A DNA stretch of 64,000 nt, from the NCBI RefSeq assembly GCF_001969365.1, contig NZ_CP019315.1:1-64000 (forward strand). The letters run 5' to 3'. This DNA comes from Tateyamaria omphalii (GTDB taxonomy: Bacteria > Pseudomonadota > Alphaproteobacteria > Rhodobacterales > Rhodobacteraceae). A program made the translations under genes and the position numbers. Below are positions 12,405 through 24,103 of this stretch, one piece after another; the first letter of the stretch is position 1; every line of letters starts with the position of its first letter. The notes beneath the pieces were generated by a model. It was not told the DNA's origin and made no database searches. It saw only the letters and a list, made by a program, of their open reading frames with translations.

Positions 12405-13958
12405 ATGAAGCTCACCGTCTGGACATATGAGGGCCCGCCCCATGTCGGCGCCATGCGCGTCGCCACGGGTATGACGGATTTGCACTACGTGCTGCATGCG
12501 CCCCAAGGCGATACATACGCTGATCTGCTGTTCACCATGATCGAGCGGCGCGACCACCGCCCGCCGGTCACCTACACCACCTTCCAGGCCCGCGATCTGG
12601 GAGCCGACACCGCCAACCTGTTCAAAACAGCGGCCCAAGACGCCTATGACCGGTTCAAACCGCAAGCGATCATCGTGGGGGCCTCCTGCACAGCCGAACT
12701 GATCCAGGACGATCCCGGCGGCATGGCCGAAACCATGGGCCTGCCGGTGCCGACGATCCCGCTCGAACTGCCCAGCTACCAGCGCAAGGAAAACTTCGGC
12801 GCGGACGAGACGTTCTTCCAGATCGTCAAGACCCTCGCCAAACCCATGGCGCGGACAAAGCAGATCACCGCCAACCTGATCGGCCCAACGGCCCTGGGCT
12901 TTCGTCACCGCGACGACATCCAGGAAGTGACCGCACTGCTCTCCGACATGGGGATCAGCATCAATGTCGTGGCCCCCATGACCTCGTCACCGGCGGATAT
13001 CGCGCGCATGGGTGCCGCGCATTTCAACGTGCTGATGTATCCCGAAACCGCCGAAAGTGCGGCCCGCTGGATGGAACGCGAACTGGACCAGCCCTACACC
13101 AAGACCGTGCCCATCGGCGTTGGCGCCACCCGCGACTTCATCGCCGAGGTTGCCGCGATCAGCGGCAACGAGGCGTATCTGGACACCTCCCGCCTCCGCC
13201 TGCCTTGGTACTCCAAATCCGTGGACAGCACGTACCTCACGGGCAAGCGCGTCTTCCTCTTCGGCGACGGCACCCACGTGCTGGCCGCCGCCCGCATCGC
13301 CAGCGATGAGATGGGGTTCGAAGTGGTCGGCATGGGCTGCTACAACCGCGAAATGGCGCGGCCCGTCCGGGCCAAGGCCAAGGAAATGGGCCTCACCGCC
13401 ACGATCACCGACGATTATCTCGAAGTCGAACGGGTGATCGAAGCGCTTCAGCCCGAGATGATCCTCGGTACACAGATGGAACGCCACATCGGAAAGCGTT
13501 TGGGCATCCCCTGCGCCGTCATCTCGGCGCCCGTCCACGTGCAGGATTTCCCGGCCCGCTATTCCCCCCAGATGGGGATCGAGGGCGCGAACGTCATTTT
13601 CGACACCTGGGTCCACCCGCTCGTCATGGGGCTGGAAGAGCACCTTCTGCACATGTTCCGCGAAGATTTCGAATTCCACGATGCCGCCGGTCCGTCGCAC
13701 CATGGCGGCCATAAGCCTGCGACGAGCGTGGACGGGGGGCCAGCCCCCCAGCCTGCGGCTTCCCCCGGCGGTTTATCTGGCGAAATGAAGAACGGATCGG
13801 TGATCTGGCTGGCAGATGCCGAGAAAGAACTGAAAAAGATCCCGTTCTTTGTCAGGGGCAAGGCCCGCCGCAACACCGAGGTCTTCGCTGCCGAGCGTGG
13901 CGTGGCAGAGATCTCTGTCGACACTCTTTACGAAGCCAAGGCCCATTATGCGCGATGA
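12405..13958 (+). CDS. bchB: Dark-operative protochlorophyllide reductase, subunit B
   Basis: Partner of BchN; forms the heterotetramer holding the [4Fe-4S] NB-cluster and the substrate site. The 517-residue protein begins [20 protein letters not shown] and has the catalytic-region block [14 protein letters not shown] [14 protein letters not shown] and the C-terminal domain [16 protein letters not shown] that joins the substrate pocket. The ATG at 12405 is chosen over an in-frame upstream start because it matches the family N-terminus and follows GAGGTG. A low-complexity linker (residues about 435-460) contains residues encoded by a G6/C6 palindrome. Its end overlaps bchH by 11 bases. Confidence 0.97.
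   Translation: MKLTVWTYEGPPHVGAMRVATGMTDLHYVLHAPQGDTYADLLFTMIERRDHRPPVTYTTFQARDLGADTANLFKTAAQDAYDRFKPQAIIVGASCTAELIQDDPGGMAETMGLPVPTIPLELPSYQRKENFGADETFFQIVKTLAKPMARTKQITANLIGPTALGFRHRDDIQEVTALLSDMGISINVVAPMTSSPADIARMGAAHFNVLMYPETAESAARWMERELDQPYTKTVPIGVGATRDFIAEVAAISGNEAYLDTSRLRLPWYSKSVDSTYLTGKRVFLFGDGTHVLAAARIASDEMGFEVVGMGCYNREMARPVRAKAKEMGLTATITDDYLEVERVIEALQPEMILGTQMERHIGKRLGIPCAVISAPVHVQDFPARYSPQMGIEGANVIFDTWVHPLVMGLEEHLLHMFREDFEFHDAAGPSHHGGHKPATSVDGGPAPQPAASPGGLSGEMKNGSVIWLADAEKELKKIPFFVRGKARRNTEVFAAERGVAEISVDTLYEAKAHYAR
13734..13749 (+). repeat. G/C palindrome inside the bchB linker
   Basis: GGGGGGC-CA-GCCCCCC, a perfect 7-bp stem with a 2-base loop, in frame in the Pro/Ala/Gly-rich linker of BchB. 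A similar G5/C5 palindrome occurs between acsF and puhE (about 24062-24078), which suggests a dispersed palindromic element tolerated in a flexible segment. Confidence 0.5.
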
Positions 13959-16900
13959 TATGCACATAAATGGGCGCCTGCCCGGCTACCGCGTGGTCAT
14001 TATCACGCTGGACAGCCACGCCGCGGGCCCGGCGCGCCGGGCTATGGATAGCTTGTCCAAGGATTATCCCGGCCTCGATCTGCAGATCCACGCCGCTGCC
14101 GAATGGGGCGAGACGCCCGGCAGTTTCGAAGCGGCTGAAGACGCCGTGATGAACGCCGATATCATCATCGCCAATCTTCTGTTCCTGGAAGAGCACGTCG
14201 CGCGCATCCTGCCCGCCCTGCGTGCCCGCCGCGACGATTGCGACGCCATGATCGGCGTGATTGCCGATGCCGAGGTCGTCAAGCTGACCCGCATGGGCAC
14301 GCTCGATATGCAGGCCCCGCCGTCGACCATGGGCAAGCTGATGAAGCGGTTGCGCGGCTCCTCCAAACCCTCGACGGAGGACGGTGCCAAGAAGATGGCG
14401 ATGCTGCGTCGCCTGCCCAAGATCCTGAAATTCATCCCCGGCAAGGCGCAGGACCTGCGCGCGTGGTTCATGGTCATGCAGTACTGGCTCGGCGGCTCGG
14501 ACGACAATGTCCGCGCCATGATCCAGTTCTTGCTGAACCGCTATGCGACCTCCGCCGACTGGGCCGAACGGCCCGACGCGGCGCTGCCGATCGACTACCC
14601 CGACACCGGGCTTTACCACCCCGACCTCGCGGGCCGAATCACCACCGATCCCGCCGATATCCCGGGTCCGAAGGGCGCCGAGATGACGGTCGGCATCGTC
14701 ATGCTGCGCTCTTATGTGCTGGCGGGTGACACGGATCACTACGATGGCGTCATCCGCGCCTTCGAAGCGCGTGGCATGCGCGTCCTGCCCGCTTTTGCTG
14801 GAGGGCTCGATGCCCGCCCCGCTATCGACGCCTACTTTAAGGGGCAGGTAGATGCGCTCGTGTCCCTGACCGGGTTCAGCCTGGTGGGCGGCCCCGCCTA
14901 TAACGACAACAAGGCGGCCATCGAAGTGCTGGCCGACCTCGACGTGCCCTACCTTGCCGCCCATGCGCTGGAATTCCAGACACTGGGCCAATGGGCGGGC
15001 AGCAGCGGCGGCCTCGGCCCCATCGAAACAACAATGCTCGTCGCCCTGCCCGAGTTGGACGGCGCCACCTGCCCCACCGTCTTTGGCGGGCGGCTCGGAC
15101 CCGAAGGCTGCGACGGCTGCGACCACACCTGCCAAGCGGGCGAACCGAAAGCGATGGTGCCCTGTGCCGAACGCATCGACAGCCTCGCCGAAAAGGCCCT
15201 ACGCCTGGGCCGTCTGCGCCGGAAAGAGAATGCCGAGAAGAAGGTCGCCATCGTCCTCTTTGGCTTTCCACCCAATGCAGGTGCAGTTGGCACCGCCGCC
15301 TATCTCTCTGTTTTCGAAAGCCTTTTCAACACGTTGAAAGCGATGCACGCGCGCGGTTATCAGGTCGAACTGCCCGAAAGCGTCGACGCCCTGCGCGCGC
15401 AAGTCCTGCACGGCAACGCCGCACAATATGGGCAAGAGGCCAACGTCGCGGCCCACGTGGATGCCGACACCATCGTCCGCACCACACCACCGCTCGCGGC
15501 CATCGAAGCCGTCTGGGGCCCTGCCCCCGGTCGCATCCAATCCGACGGGCGCGGTGTGTTCGTGCTGGGCAAGGAAATGGGCAACGTCTTTGTCGGCGTC
15601 CAGCCTGCCTTCGGCTACGAAGGCGACCCCATGCGCCTGCTCTTTGAAAGAGGCTTCGCGCCAACCCACGCCTTCACCACCTTTTACATATGGCTGCGCA
15701 ACACCTATCAGGCCGACGCGGTGATCCATTTCGGCATGCACGGCGCGCTGGAATTCATGCCGGGCAAGCAGGCGGGCCTCGGCGCGCGCGACTGGCCCGA
15801 CCGGCTGATCGGTGAGATGCCCAACATCTACCTCTACGCCGCCAACAACCCGTCCGAGGCGTCACTGGCTAAGCGCCGCTCGAACGCAGTGACGATCACG
15901 CACCTGACCCCACCCTTGGCGCAATCCGGTCTCTACAAGGGGCTGGCGGAGCTGAAGGATTCGCTCACCCGCTGGCGCGAGATGGACACGCGCGACAGCG
16001 CACGGGCCGAACTGGAAGAGCTGATCGCAGAACAGGCCGAAACGGTGGACATGGGTGGCACGCCGCCCGAGGCACTCTGGCTCAAGCTGCTGGAGACCGA
16101 GGACGCCCTGATCCCCGACGGCCTGCACGTGGTCGGCCAACCGCTCAGCGATGCGGCGCGCGAGGAATACCTGAACCTCATGCCGCACACGGATGATGAT
16201 GCGCGAGCCCGTGTGGACGCGCTCCTGCGCAACGAAACCGAACTGGCCGCCCTGATGACGGCGCTCGATGCGCGCTATATCAAGCCTGTCCCCGGCGGCG
16301 ACCTGATCCGCTCCGCCGACATCCTGCCGACGGGCCGCAACATTCACGCCTTCGACCCGTTCCGCATGCCCACGGCCTTTGCGTGCCGCGACGGGATGAA
16401 ACAGGCGCAACTGCTGCTCGACACGCACCCCACCCTGCCGCGCTCGATCGCGCTGGTGCTCTGGGGGTCCGACAATATCAAATCCGATGGCGGCCCCATT
16501 GCACAGGCGCTGGCCCTTATGGGCTGCACCCCGCGGTTCGACAGCTTCGGTCGCCTTGCCGGCGCCGACCTGATCCCGCTGGAGGACCTCGGCCGCCCCC
16601 GCATCGACGTGATCATGACCCTCTCGGGCATCTTCCGCGACCTCCTGCCCCTGCAAACCCGCATGTTGGCAGAGGCGGCGCTGAAATGCGCCGAAGCGGA
16701 CGAGCCGCTGGACCAGAACTACATCCGCGCCCACGCGCTCGCCTATAGCGAGGCGCAAGGCGTCGACCTCGCCACCGCAGCCCTGCGCGTGTTCTCGAAT
16801 GCCGAAGGGGCCTATGGCTCCAACGTGAACCAGCTCGTGGACAGCTCCGCCTTCGGGGACGAGGACGAGTTGGCCGACGCCTACGAGACCCGCAAGAGCT

Positions 16901-17505
16901 TTGCCTACGGCGTCGATGGCAAATCGGCGGCCAACCCTGCGCTCCTGCAAAAGGCGCTGGCCGATGTGGAAGTGGCCTACCAGAACCTCGAATCGGTGGA
17001 ACTGGGCGTCACCACGGTGGACCACTATTTCGACACGCTGGGCGGCATCGCCCGTGCCGTGAAACGCGCCCGCGGGTCCGACGCGGCGGTCTATATCGGC
17101 GACCAGACCCGCGGCAACGCCAAGGTGCGCACGCTCAAGGATCAGGTGGCGCTCGAAACCCGCAGCCGCGCGCTGAACCCGAAATTCTTCGAAGGGCTCT
17201 TGAAGCACGGCGCCGAAGGGGTCCGCCAGATCGAAGCGACCGTGACCAACACACTCGGCTGGTCGGCCACGACCGGCCAGGTGGACGACTGGGTGTACCA
17301 GCGCATCTCGGAAACCTTTGTGCTGGACGAAGAGATGCGCAAACGCATCGCTGATCTGAACCCGACCGCATCCTCCCGCATGGCCAACCGCCTGCTGGAA
17401 GCGTCCGACCGCGACTACTGGGCGCCGGATGCCGAAACGCTGGCCGCGTTGCAAGACGCCGCCGATGCGCTCGAAGACAAGCTCGAAGGGATCGCAGCCG
17501 AATGA
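13948..17505 (+). CDS. bchH: Magnesium chelatase, subunit H
   Basis: Porphyrin-binding, catalytic subunit that inserts Mg2+ into protoporphyrin IX, with the ATPase BchI and BchD. The 1185-residue CobN/Mg-chelatase protein has the expected size and blocks such as [17 protein letters not shown] (residues about 598-614) and [17 protein letters not shown] at 13948 is chosen: it overlaps the bchB end by 11 bases, and the family N-terminus ([15 protein letters not shown]) follows at once. bchI, bchD and bchO lie about 17 kb away beyond the replication module and on the other strand. Confidence 0.97.
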   Translation: MRDDMHINGRLPGYRVVIITLDSHAAGPARRAMDSLSKDYPGLDLQIHAAAEWGETPGSFEAAEDAVMNADIIIANLLFLEEHVARILPALRARRDDCDAMIGVIADAEVVKLTRMGTLDMQAPPSTMGKLMKRLRGSSKPSTEDGAKKMAMLRRLPKILKFIPGKAQDLRAWFMVMQYWLGGSDDNVRAMIQFLLNRYATSADWAERPDAALPIDYPDTGLYHPDLAGRITTDPADIPGPKGAEMTVGIVMLRSYVLAGDTDHYDGVIRAFEARGMRVLPAFAGGLDARPAIDAYFKGQVDALVSLTGFSLVGGPAYNDNKAAIEVLADLDVPYLAAHALEFQTLGQWAGSSGGLGPIETTMLVALPELDGATCPTVFGGRLGPEGCDGCDHTCQAGEPKAMVPCAERIDSLAEKALRLGRLRRKENAEKKVAIVLFGFPPNAGAVGTAAYLSVFESLFNTLKAMHARGYQVELPESVDALRAQVLHGNAAQYGQEANVAAHVDADTIVRTTPPLAAIEAVWGPAPGRIQSDGRGVFVLGKEMGNVFVGVQPAFGYEGDPMRLLFERGFAPTHAFTTFYIWLRNTYQADAVIHFGMHGALEFMPGKQAGLGARDWPDRLIGEMPNIYLYAANNPSEASLAKRRSNAVTITHLTPPLAQSGLYKGLAELKDSLTRWREMDTRDSARAELEELIAEQAETVDMGGTPPEALWLKLLETEDALIPDGLHVVGQPLSDAAREEYLNLMPHTDDDARARVDALLRNETELAALMTALDARYIKPVPGGDLIRSADILPTGRNIHAFDPFRMPTAFACRDGMKQAQLLLDTHPTLPRSIALVLWGSDNIKSDGGPIAQALALMGCTPRFDSFGRLAGADLIPLEDLGRPRIDVIMTLSGIFRDLLPLQTRMLAEAALKCAEADEPLDQNYIRAHALAYSEAQGVDLATAALRVFSNAEGAYGSNVNQLVDSSAFGDEDELADAYETRKSFAYGVDGKSAANPALLQKALADVEVAYQNLESVELGVTTVDHYFDTLGGIARAVKRARGSDAAVYIGDQTRGNAKVRTLKDQVALETRSRALNPKFFEGLLKHGAEGVRQIEATVTNTLGWSATTGQVDDWVYQRISETFVLDEEMRKRIADLNPTASSRMANRLLEASDRDYWAPDAETLAALQDAADALEDKLEGIAAE

Positions 17506-17529
17506 TCCGCTTTGTTCATATCCACCGTC

Positions 17530-18495
<966 letters not shown>

Positions 18496-18496
<1 letters not shown>

Positions 18497-19179
18497 TGCA
18501 GGCATATGACCAAACCCGCGCCCGCGTCGAAGACTATTTCGACCGCACGGCGACCCAGACATGGGAGCGCCTGACGTCGGACGCGCCGGTGTCGCGCATT
18601 CGGGAAACCGTGCGCGCGGGACGGGAGCGGATGCGTGACCTCATGCTCAGCCGCCTGCCCGATGACCTGCGCGGCGCGCGGGTGCTGGATGCAGGCTGCG
18701 GACCCGGCATGGCGACCATCGAACTGGCCAAACGCGGGGCACAGGTCATGGCCGCCGACATCTCGCCCCAACTGATCGACATCGCGCAACTGCGCCTGCC
18801 GCATGACCTGCAAAAGCAGGTGACCTTCCACGCGGGCGATATGCTGGACCCTGCGCTTGGAAATTTCGACGCCGTCATCGCGATGGACAGCCTGATCTAC
18901 TACACCGCCCCCGACATCGGCGACGCGCTGGCAAAACTCGAACCGCGCGTCAGCGGTCCAATCATCTTCACCGTGGCCCCGCGCACACCTGCCCTCATGG
19001 CGATGTGGTACGCGGGCAAGGCGTTCCCCCGCTCCGACCGCTCGCCCGTGATGATCCCCCACGCGCACCCGAAACTGGCGCTGGCCGCCAAGGCCGCAGG
19101 CACACGCCGCCTCTTGCGCCCCGTCGACCGGATCACCTCCGGCTTCTATATCTCCGAAGCGATGGAGCTGCGCCCATGA
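18496..19179 (+). CDS. bchM: Magnesium protoporphyrin IX O-methyltransferase
   Basis: SAM-dependent methylation of the C13 propionate of Mg-protoporphyrin IX, supplying the substrate of AcsF. The 227-residue protein has motif I VLDAGCGPGMATIELA near residue 62 and AADISPQLIDIA (motif II). Starts MQAYDQTRARVEDYFDRTA, typical of BchM. ATG shares one base with the bchL stop; the stop overlaps lhaA (ATGA), so the three are translationally coupled. Confidence 0.96.
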
Positions 19180-20600
19180 GCGCGCTCAAGCATCTCTCGC
19201 TCAAGGCGCTGCCCTTTGCCGACGCGGCGTCGGACGACCTGCCCATGGGCCAGCTTCTGCGCCTGTCGCTGTTCCAGGTGTCGGTCGGTATGGCCTCGGT
19301 CATGCTGCTCGGCACGCTGAACCGCGTGATGATCGTGGAACTGTCCGTGCCTGCGATGATCGTGGCGATCATGATCGCGCTGCCCGTGCTGTCGGCCCCC
19401 TTCCGCGCGCTTCTTGGCTTTCGGTCGGACACCTACCGCTCCGCCATAGGGTGGAAGCGCATCCCCTACATCTGGTTTGGCGCGCTGTGGCAGTTTGGCG
19501 GGCTGGCCATCATGCCCTTCGCCCTGCTGGTCCTGTCGGGCGACACGGTGATCAAGGTGCCCTTCGCGGGCGAAGTGCTGGCGGGCCTCGCCTTCCTCAT
19601 GACCGGGCTCGGCATCCACATGACACAGACCGCCGGGCTGGCCCTCGCCAGCGACCGGGCCACGGACGAAACGCGCCCCCGCGTGGTGGCGATGCTTTAT
19701 GTGATGTTCCTTGTCGGCATGGGCATCTCGGCCCTGATCATCGGCGGATTACTAAGCAATTACAGCAGTTTGACACTGATCCGCGTGGTCCAGGGGTCCG
19801 CCGTGGTCGGCGCCGTCCTCACCTTCATCGCACTCTGGAAACAGGAAAGCGTCAACCCCATGAGCCGTGAAGAGCGGGCCGCACCCCGTCCGCTCTTTCG
19901 CGACGCCTGGGCGGATTACGCACAGGGCGGACAGGCCGGGCGGCTCCTGGCCTGCGTCTTTGTGGGCACCATGGCCTTCAACATGCAGGACGTGCTGCTC
20001 GAACCATATGGCGGCGAGATCCTCGGCCTGTCGGTATCGGCCACAACGCTTCTCACTGCGCTCTGGGCCGCCGGGGCACTTTGTGGCTTCCTTTGGGCTG
20101 GGCGGCGCCTGGCCAGGGGATCCAACTCGTACCGCCTCGCAGGCGCGGGCATCCTCGCCGGGATCTGGGCCTTCAGCCTCGTGATCTTTGCGGCGCCAAT
20201 GCAGGCCAACATCCTGTTCTACGCAGGAGCCACGCTCATCGGCTTTGGCGGTGGTCTGTTTGCCGTCTCAACCCTCACTGCCGCCATGGCCATGCCGGCC
20301 AAGGGGGTCGCCGGGCGCGGCCTTGCCCTCGGGGCCTGGGGTGCAGCGCAGGCCACGGCCGCAGGCGTCGCCATCGCCCTCGGCGGGACGCTGCGCGACT
20401 GGATTGGCACCATTGCCATGTCGGGTGCCTGGGGCGAAGGCCTCGCCACGCCCGCCACCGGATACTCTTTCGTCTATCACGTTGAGATTGGCCTTTTGTT
20501 CGTCACTCTCGCCATCCTGGGACCGCTTGTGCGCACTTCGGGTCCCCTCACCGAACGGAAGGACGCACAGCCACTTGGGCTGGCGGATTTCCCCACATGA
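19176..20600 (+). CDS. lhaA: Light-harvesting 1 assembly protein LhaA (PucC family)
   Basis: A 474-residue major-facilitator-type membrane protein with about 12 helices, required in relatives for normal LH1 assembly around the reaction centre. Family blocks: LFQVSVGMASVMLLGTLNRV, ELSVPAMIVAIMIALP and FRSDTYRSAIGWKRIPYIW in the first third. Position between bchM and puhA is the conserved one. Starts in a 4-base overlap with bchM. A paralogue lies in the bchG-bchP operon at 5827-7083. Confidence 0.95.
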   Translation: MSALKHLSLKALPFADAASDDLPMGQLLRLSLFQVSVGMASVMLLGTLNRVMIVELSVPAMIVAIMIALPVLSAPFRALLGFRSDTYRSAIGWKRIPYIWFGALWQFGGLAIMPFALLVLSGDTVIKVPFAGEVLAGLAFLMTGLGIHMTQTAGLALASDRATDETRPRVVAMLYVMFLVGMGISALIIGGLLSNYSSLTLIRVVQGSAVVGAVLTFIALWKQESVNPMSREERAAPRPLFRDAWADYAQGGQAGRLLACVFVGTMAFNMQDVLLEPYGGEILGLSVSATTLLTALWAAGALCGFLWAGRRLARGSNSYRLAGAGILAGIWAFSLVIFAAPMQANILFYAGATLIGFGGGLFAVSTLTAAMAMPAKGVAGRGLALGAWGAAQATAAGVAIALGGTLRDWIGTIAMSGAWGEGLATPATGYSFVYHVEIGLLFVTLAILGPLVRTSGPLTERKDAQPLGLADFPT

Positions 20601-20625
20601 CCGCCCGTTGGAAAGGACACCTGTC

Positions 20626-21396
20626 ATGACCGAAACATTCTTTGGCGAATTCGACCTCGCGTCCCTGTCGCTCTGGTTGTTCTACTTCTTCTTCTTCGGC
20701 CTCGTGGTCTGGATCCAGCGCGAAAACATGCGCGAAGGCTACCCGCTCGAGGATGACGACGGGAACAAATCCTCGAACCCCTCCATGTGGCCCCTGCCCG
20801 AAGACAAGACGTTCGACCTGCCCCACGGGCGTGGCTCTGTGACCGTTCCTTCGGGCCAGGTGCCCGAACGCGCGGACATCCCGATGAAACGCTCCGGCCC
20901 CGGCAACGGTTACCCGCTGGAACCCACGGGCGACCCGATGCTGGACGGTGTTGGCCCGGCCTCCTGGGCGCCGCGCCGCGACGTGCCGGAACTGGACGGC
21001 CACGGGCACCCCAAGATCGTGCCGATGTCCGCCAACGAAGCCTTCCGCTTTGCCACGGGCCGCGACCCGCGCGGTCTGCCGCTCATGTCCGGCGATGGCG
21101 AGGTCGTGGGCAAGGTCGTCGACATGTGGATCGACGAGCCGGAACAGCTGGTCCGCTACCTTGAATACACGCTGGATGCCAAATGGGGCACGGGCAACCG
21201 CCTGGTGCCGCTGACGCTCGCGCGGATCAAATCCGACCGCGTCGTGGTGCGCACGCTCTATGGCAAGCATTTCGCCACCGTGCCGCAGCACGCCAGCAGC
21301 ACGCAGGTGACCATGCTCGAGGAAGAGAAGATCAGCGGCTACTACGGCGGCGGTGTCCTCTACGCCGACAGCGCGCGGCAAGAGCCACAGCTTTGA
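20626..21396 (+). CDS. puhA: Photosynthetic reaction centre H subunit
   Basis: Caps the L/M core on the cytoplasmic side and guides proton uptake to QB. The 256-residue protein has a single N-terminal membrane helix (LWLFYFFFFGLVVWIQ, residues about 13-28) followed by QRENMREGYPLEDD and a soluble PRC-barrel domain (DGEVVGKVVDMWIDEPEQLV near residue 160). Start ATG follows GAAAGGAC. Usual length. Next gene is puhB. Confidence 0.97.
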   Translation: MTETFFGEFDLASLSLWLFYFFFFGLVVWIQRENMREGYPLEDDDGNKSSNPSMWPLPEDKTFDLPHGRGSVTVPSGQVPERADIPMKRSGPGNGYPLEPTGDPMLDGVGPASWAPRRDVPELDGHGHPKIVPMSANEAFRFATGRDPRGLPLMSGDGEVVGKVVDMWIDEPEQLVRYLEYTLDAKWGTGNRLVPLTLARIKSDRVVVRTLYGKHFATVPQHASSTQVTMLEEEKISGYYGGGVLYADSARQEPQL

Positions 21397-21462
21397 TGAA
21401 CCGCGGGGCGCGCCGCGCGGTGCGCCCCGTCATCCGCAACCGAAAGAAAGGGAATGTGCGCC

Positions 21463-22094
21463 ATGTCCCATGACGATTTCGCAGTCGAGCCGATCCAAGG
21501 GCTCCCCGAAGCCCCCCCGAGGGTGAACAAATCCTGTGGCAAGGCAGGCCAGATACCAGCGCGCTCGCCCGGGACGCGCTCAACATCAACTGGGTGATGG
21601 GCTATTTCGTGGTCCTGGCCGCGTGGCGGTTCATCTCGGTGATCGACCTGATGCCGATCGGGCAAGCGATCGGGGCCACGCTCCCCTTCTTCCTCATGGG
21701 CGCGGTGGCCTGGCTGCTGCTCTACGGCATTGCGCTGATCCAGGCGCGGGCAACGATGTACACGATCACCACATCGCGGATTGCGATGCGGATCGGGGCG
21801 GCACTGACACTCACGATCAACCTGCCCTACCGCGAACTCGGCAACGCCGCACTTGACTTGCGCAAGAACGGCACGGGCACCATCGCGCTCGACACGACCG
21901 GAGAGACCAAGCTCAGCTACCTCGTGCTCTGGCCCCACGCCCGGCCCTGGACCTTCGGCAACACCCAGCCCGCATTGCGCTGCATCCCCAATGCCGAACG
22001 CGTGGCCCGCATTCTCGCCGACGCGGCAGAGGCGCGGATCAGCACACCACAGATCACGCGGATCGCCCCCGGCGACGCGGTCGCGGCGGAGTAA
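21463..22094 (+). CDS. puhB: Photosynthetic complex assembly protein PuhB, apparent frameshift
   Basis: PuhB aids reaction-centre and LH1 assembly; it is a membrane PH-like protein of about 210 residues. From the ATG at 21463 the frame gives MSHDDFAVEPIQGLPEAP, then is lost in a run of seven C at 21512-21518. From the codon GAG at 21519 another frame continues EGEQILWQGRPDTSAL and runs intact to 22094. Adding one C restores a 210-residue protein with the expected N-terminus and membrane helices (MGYFVVLAAWRFISV, LPFFLMGAVAWLLLY). As written, translation would have to begin at GTG 21594 and would lack the first 44 residues. Probably a sequencing gap in a homopolymer. Confidence 0.82.
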
Positions 22095-22098
22095 GCAG

Positions 22099-22566
22099 AT
22101 GTCCAACGCCGAACACCCCCGCATCCACGCCAAGGAAGACGAGCTTGTCCCCCGCGTCCTGATCCGCGCGGTCCTGGCTCTGCTGCTGATCGTGCTGTCG
22201 CTCGTCACCATCGCCACACTCACGAACCGCCCGCTGGAAAGCACACCGGCCCAGACGCCGATCATCGCCGAACGGGCCATATACCTGTCCGGCGACGCCT
22301 CGGGAGCCGCGCGGGTGATGGACCTGAACGGCTCGATCCTCGCCGACTTCCCATCCGACAAGGGCGGCTTTGTCGCTGGCATCGAACGCGTCATCGCCCG
22401 CGAACGGGGCAAATCGGGGGCCGACGCCTCCGCCCCCGTCATCCTGCGCCTGCGCGAGGGCAACCGCCTGTCGATCTACGACCCCGAAACCAACTGGTCA
22501 GCCGAGCTTATGGGCTTCGGCGCCGACAATCTCCGCACCTTCGCCAGGTTGCTGAGCAAACCCTGA
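22099..22566 (+). CDS. puhC: Photosynthetic complex assembly protein PuhC
   Basis: A 155-residue protein with one N-terminal membrane helix (VLIRAVLALLLIVLSLVTIATL, residues about 20-41, given in part) and a periplasmic domain with GDASGAARVMDLNGSILADF. PuhC is needed for efficient RC-LH1 assembly in Rhodobacter. It follows puhB after 4 bases and stays in the puhABC order. Length is usual for the family. Confidence 0.92.
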   Translation: MSNAEHPRIHAKEDELVPRVLIRAVLALLLIVLSLVTIATLTNRPLESTPAQTPIIAERAIYLSGDASGAARVMDLNGSILADFPSDKGGFVAGIERVIARERGKSGADASAPVILRLREGNRLSIYDPETNWSAELMGFGADNLRTFARLLSKP

Positions 22567-22586
22567 CCCAGAAAGGAAGCCACCTC

Positions 22587-22883
22587 ATGGGACTACTGAC
22601 AAAGGACGTTGAACGTGCCCCGTGCACGGTTGAAATCAGCCACAAATTCGAAAGCCTGCACGCGCATGTGCGGTTCAACAACGGCGCCGTGATCTATCCC
22701 GGTGACGAAGTGCAGGTGCAGGGGCCCGAAATCATGGCCCCCTTCGGTGAAATCGTGACCGAAGACCGCGAGGCCGTGATCGTGCGCGCCTCCGCCCTCG
22801 AACGGCTCTGGACCCGCCTCACAGGCGATTTCGAAGTCATGGAACTCTGCGAATTCTCCTTCTCCGAAGAGGTGACGCTATGA
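22587..22883 (+). CDS. Conserved small protein of the puhC-acsF interval, function unknown
   Basis: A 98-residue soluble, acidic protein with no membrane helix or cysteine-pair motif; it has two cysteines (Cys13, Cys89). It reads MGLLTKDVERAPCTVEISHK and has a beta-rich middle (VIYPGDEVQVQGPEIMAPFG). It lies 20 bases after puhC, after an AGAAAGGAAG ribosome site, and overlaps acsF by 4 bases (ATGA). The tight coupling with acsF suggests a role in the cyclase step or in coordination with assembly, but this is inference. I did not recognise a named family. Confidence 0.8.
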   Translation: MGLLTKDVERAPCTVEISHKFESLHAHVRFNNGAVIYPGDEVQVQGPEIMAPFGEIVTEDREAVIVRASALERLWTRLTGDFEVMELCEFSFSEEVTL

Positions 22884-23992
22884 ACGTTCAAAACACCGAA
22901 AAGCACACTGCAGACGCCACAAGCGTGGAAGAAGGGCTGGCCATCGCCCAGGCTCAGGACGAAAAATTCACGTCCGAGTTTGCCACCGAAACCGCGATGC
23001 AGAACACCCTGCTCACGCCGCGCTTCTACACCACCGATTTTGATGAGCTGGACGCCATCGACGTCAGTTCGGTCCGCGAGGACTGGGACAAGCTGATCGA
23101 CCAGATGGAAAGCGACCCGAACAAAGGGCATTTCAAGAAAAACGAAGACTGGGATCACGTCGACTGGGACGGGATGGAGCCGGAGTTGAAAAAGGAGTTC
23201 ATCGACTTCCTGATCTCCTCCTGCACCGCAGAGTTTTCCGGCTGCGTGCTCTACAAGGAAATGAAGCGGCGCGGCGCGAACAAGGACATCACGCAGCTCT
23301 TCCAGCTCATGGCACGGGACGAGGCACGCCACGCGGGCTTCATCAACGACGCCCTGCGCGAGGCCGGGCTGCGCGTGAACCTCGGCTTCCTGACGCAGAA
23401 AAAGAAATACACCTACTTCCGGCCCAAATTCATCTACTACGCCACGTATCTCTCGGAAAAGATCGGCTACGCCCGCTATATCACCATCTTCCGGCACCTC
23501 CAGGCGCACCCCGAACACCGTTTCCACCCGATCTTCAAGTGGTTCGAGGAATGGTGCAATGACGAGTTCTCGCACGGCGAAGCCTTCGCCCTGCTGATGA
23601 AGACGGACCCGAAACTCACCAGCGGCATCAACGTCTACTGGATCAAGTTCTTCCTCACAGCGGTCTACGCCACGATGTACGTGCGCGACCACCAGCGCCC
23701 CGCGTTCCACAAGGCGCTCGGCGTCGATCCCGACTGGTACGCGCACGAGGTGTTCACCAAGACCTCGAAACTCAGCGAACAGATCTTCCCGATCACGCTC
23801 GACATCGACCACCCCCGCTGGCAGCGCGGGCTGGAACGTCTGCAAAAGGCCAATGTGGACATGGCAGAGGCGAAAGGCCTGAAGAAAATCGGCGCACAGA
23901 TCCGTGCGGCGACAGCCTTCGTGTCGCTCTACACGATCCCGGCCAAAAAACACGTCGTACCTGCCTCCACCCGGCTGGAGCCAGCCTATTGA
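22880..23992 (+). CDS. acsF: Mg-protoporphyrin IX monomethyl ester cyclase, oxygen-dependent
   Basis: Diiron oxygenase that makes the isocyclic ring E using O2. The 370-residue protein has carboxylate-bridged diiron motifs: TAEFSGC (Glu118), ARDEARHAGF (Glu148, His151) and EEWCNDEFSHGEAF (around residues 217-230). The anaerobic cyclase gene bchE is not seen in the window, so bacteriochlorophyll synthesis here probably needs oxygen. Overlaps the preceding small gene by 4 bases. Confidence 0.96.
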   Translation: MNVQNTEKHTADATSVEEGLAIAQAQDEKFTSEFATETAMQNTLLTPRFYTTDFDELDAIDVSSVREDWDKLIDQMESDPNKGHFKKNEDWDHVDWDGMEPELKKEFIDFLISSCTAEFSGCVLYKEMKRRGANKDITQLFQLMARDEARHAGFINDALREAGLRVNLGFLTQKKKYTYFRPKFIYYATYLSEKIGYARYITIFRHLQAHPEHRFHPIFKWFEEWCNDEFSHGEAFALLMKTDPKLTSGINVYWIKFFLTAVYATMYVRDHQRPAFHKALGVDPDWYAHEVFTKTSKLSEQIFPITLDIDHPRWQRGLERLQKANVDMAEAKGLKKIGAQIRAATAFVSLYTIPAKKHVVPASTRLEPAY

Positions 23993-24020
23993 GCCACGCC
24001 ATTCGGCATAACCTCCCCCG

Positions 24021-24049
24021 GCTTCATTGTTCCGGAAATATGCCGGGGG
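24021..24049. repeat. Intergenic repeat, family 1 (copy 2, shortened)
   Basis: GCTTCATTGTTCCGGAAATATGCC-type core between acsF and puhE, matching 17530-17565 and 58207-58244. A G5/C5 palindrome follows at about 24062-24078, just before puhE. Confidence 0.6.
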
Positions 24050-24103
24050 AACGCCGCAGGCGTGGGGGCAGCGCCCCCAGCGACACATCCGGGGGGCACA
24101 GCA

